Of a DNA stretch of 64,000 nucleotides, positions 62,624-64,000 are shown in pieces. The first letter of the stretch is position 1, and each line of letters opens with the position of its first letter. The stretch covers positions 1 to 64,000 of the forward strand of contig JACPPA010000016.1 in assembly GCA_016191285.1 (NCBI GenBank). Direction: 5' to 3'. Position numbers and translations under genes: made by a program. Origin of the DNA: Gammaproteobacteria bacterium. GTDB taxonomy: Bacteria; Pseudomonadota; Gammaproteobacteria; Ga0077536. Under the pieces are notes generated by a model that saw nothing but the letters and a program-made list of their open reading frames with translations, was not told the DNA's origin and searched no databases.

Positions 62624-63430
62624 ATGACTAAGCTACCGCAGCTAACCGATTGCCGAATCGTTCTTGAAGATGGCGTCGGGACACTTACATTCGAACGCGA
62701 CGATGTACGTAATGCGCTAACCAGCACAGCAATTGCCCCGGATTTATTAGGCGTACTCGAATGGGCCGCCGATGCGTCCGAAATCTCAGTGCTCATTATC
62801 ACCGGGGCGGGTTCCGCTTTTTGCGCCGGTGGCAACATCAAGCAGATGCCCGAGATGGCCGATATGCCGCCACATGCGCTACAGCACAGTTATAGCGAGC
62901 ACCTACAGAGGCTCCCGCGCGCAATGCAGCGCAGTGGCGTGGTACTGATCGCGGCCATTAACGGCCCGGCCATCGGCGCCGGGTGTGATCTATCGATGTT
63001 GTGCGACCTACGTATCGCAGCGACCACATCGAAGTTCTCCGAGACCTATATCAACCTCGGCCTGGTGCCGGCGCTGGGTGGGCCATGGTTGCTGCAGCGG
63101 CTGGTGGGCTTTCAGCGCGCGGCCGAACTGGTGCTGTCGGGCCGTATGTTCGACGCCAAAGAGGCGCTCGATCTCGGTCTCGTGCTGGCCGTGACCGAAC
63201 CAGCCGAGCTATTGAGTCGCGCGCGCGAATTGGCCATGAACATCGCCGCCAAGCCACCGCTCGCCGTGCGTTACGCGCGACAGCTTCTGCGCCAGGGACA
63301 GACGCAGGCGTTTGGCGAACATCTTGAACTTGCTGCCAGTTTTCAGGCCATTTGTCATAAGACCGCTGACCACCGCGAAGCCGTCAGCGCGTTCATCGAC
63401 AAACGTAAGCCGGAATTTGCAGGACGTTGA
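62624..63430 (+). CDS. Crotonase-family enoyl-CoA hydratase/isomerase
   Basis: 268 residues, the same length as and closely similar to the protein at 58375-59181 (VLEDGVGTLTFERDDVRNAL, TGAGSAFCAGGNIKQMP, AAINGPAIGAGCDLSMLCDL, ETYINLGLVPALGGPWLLQR, AAELVLSG). Like its paralog it has no Glu at the position of crotonase Glu144 but keeps the second Glu. It starts 77 bp after the flavin reductase gene without a visible promoter of its own, so probably belongs to the same operon. Confidence 0.86.
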   Translation: MTKLPQLTDCRIVLEDGVGTLTFERDDVRNALTSTAIAPDLLGVLEWAADASEISVLIITGAGSAFCAGGNIKQMPEMADMPPHALQHSYSEHLQRLPRAMQRSGVVLIAAINGPAIGAGCDLSMLCDLRIAATTSKFSETYINLGLVPALGGPWLLQRLVGFQRAAELVLSGRMFDAKEALDLGLVLAVTEPAELLSRARELAMNIAAKPPLAVRYARQLLRQGQTQAFGEHLELAASFQAICHKTADHREAVSAFIDKRKPEFAGR

Positions 63431-63617
63431 TCGAGCGACTGCGCCACTCGTCCACTCGCTAACGACGGATCTGATCTGCACGATGACGATGAGTCCCTCT
63501 GCGGTGACCGACGTGGTCAAAATCGCAGTCCGTTACAGATTCGTTGGCACCGATACAACTGATAGCCATATGGCATGTTTCCGCTGAGCGGCGCTGGCGT
63601 GCGAAACGATATCGCCT

Positions 63618-64000
63618 GTGACCTCGCGAAATAGAATAGTCGTGGGGATCGGTGTGGCAGGACCTGGGCTTCTGATTGCGGGACTCGTGGCGCTCGCGGC
63701 CTCCTGGCTCTCCGAGCACTACGGCGCGCCGGTGATGTTGTTCGCGCTATTGCTCGGCATCGCCGTCAATTTTCTATCGCAAGATCCCCGATGTCAGCCC
63801 GGCATCGAGTTCGCGTCGCGCGGCATTCTGCGTCTCGGGGTCGCATTGCTTGGGATGCGCATCACCGTCGATCAGATTCAGTCGCTCGGCGTCAATTCAC
63901 TCGCATTGACCGCGGCTGCAGTGTTGCTCACGATCTTATGCGGATGGCTGCTGGCGCGGATTCTTAAGCTTGAGACCAGTTTCGGTGTGCTTACCGGCGG
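63618..64000 (+). CDS. YeiH/UPF0324-family membrane protein, cut by the window edge
   Basis: A GTG at 63618 opens a frame that runs to the end of the window: MTSRNRIVVGIGVAGPGLLI, AGLVALAASWLSEHYGAPVM, LFALLLGIAVNFLSQDPRC, GIEFASRGILRLGVALLGMR. These hydrophobic helices and the GI-F-SR-iLR-GVaLLG stretch are those of the YeiH family, annotated as putative sulfate exporters. A second opening on the right may complete it beyond the window. Sulfate export would fit the organosulfur-type enzymes nearby, but the family assignment of substrate is itself tentative. Confidence 0.8.
   Translation, partial: MTSRNRIVVGIGVAGPGLLIAGLVALAASWLSEHYGAPVMLFALLLGIAVNFLSQDPRCQPGIEFASRGILRLGVALLGMRITVDQIQSLGVNSLALTAAAVLLTILCGWLLARILKLETSFGVLTG

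Noticed and set aside
1-64000. CRISPR arrays, tRNA or rRNA genes
   Set aside because: No regularly spaced repeats and no tRNA or rRNA-like stretches were seen on reading either strand.

Overview
The window looks like proteobacterial chromosome, probably gammaproteobacterial. Supports for this are the moderately high GC, sigma54-type -24/-12 promoters, a Vibrio HapR/LuxR-like TetR regulator, a BtuB-type receptor under a cobalamin riboswitch, and soxCD. The genus cannot be told from the sequence. The DNA is an accessory, catabolism-rich region with many decayed gene copies and insertion-sequence remnants.

Layout. 0-3.5 kb: a broken BtuB-like receptor behind a cobalamin riboswitch, an intact IS5-family element and an IS3-family remnant. 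3.7-11 kb: a GlxA/AraC-type regulator, a glutathione transferase, and a lar cluster for the nickel-pincer nucleotide (NPN) cofactor (larC, larE, larB). The lar cluster has an extra stand-alone LarC2-like protein and a 594-residue protein I do not recognise; there is no larA. 11.6-16.6 kb: a four-component soluble di-iron monooxygenase operon (beta, coupling, alpha, reductase), with a divergent HapR-like TetR gene and palindromic operator candidates between them. 16.9-31.7 kb: flavin-dependent monooxygenases of the NtaA/DszA and DszC/SfnC types, an acyl-CoA dehydrogenase, two TauD/TfdA dioxygenases, SoxC and SoxD, and two MFS transporters. 32-36 kb: an IS630 remnant sitting in a truncated TPR gene, a periplasmic TPR protein and a GMC oxidoreductase. 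36.7-41.4 kb: an AraC regulator and a toluene-4-monooxygenase-like operon (tmoABCDE without tmoF). 41.5-44.4 kb: an AraC relic, a P450 pseudogene and a TTC38-like TPR protein. 44.5-63.4 kb: an SsuD-like monooxygenase, a Nudix hydrolase, two more NtaA/DszA-type monooxygenases, four acyl-CoA dehydrogenases, two class III CoA-transferases, a BadH-like SDR, two crotonase-fold enzymes, a flavin reductase and a sigma54 activator. The right edge cuts a YeiH-family (putative sulfate exporter) gene.

The most striking signal is regulatory. Seven strong and one weaker sigma54 -24/-12 elements (all GG-N10-GC) lie in front of separate catabolic units between 17.9 and 59.6 kb. Each has TGTGCA/TGCACA-type repeats, the best being a perfect 16-bp palindrome, about 80-150 bp upstream. 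Two of these repeat clusters sit between divergent promoter pairs. The sigma54 activator encoded at 52.2-53.7 kb, which also has such repeats upstream of it, is the natural candidate to bind them. This suggests one regulon controlling flavin monooxygenases and CoA-dependent breakdown enzymes.

Working together (inference): FMN reductases supply reduced flavin to the luciferase-like and DszC-like monooxygenases. SsuD-like and TauD-like enzymes, SoxCD and a YeiH exporter fit release and oxidation of sulfur from organosulfur compounds. CoA-transferases, dehydrogenases, crotonases and the BadH-like SDR fit breakdown of the remaining, possibly alicyclic, carbon skeleton. The two di-iron monooxygenases and the dead P450 would start attack on hydrocarbons.
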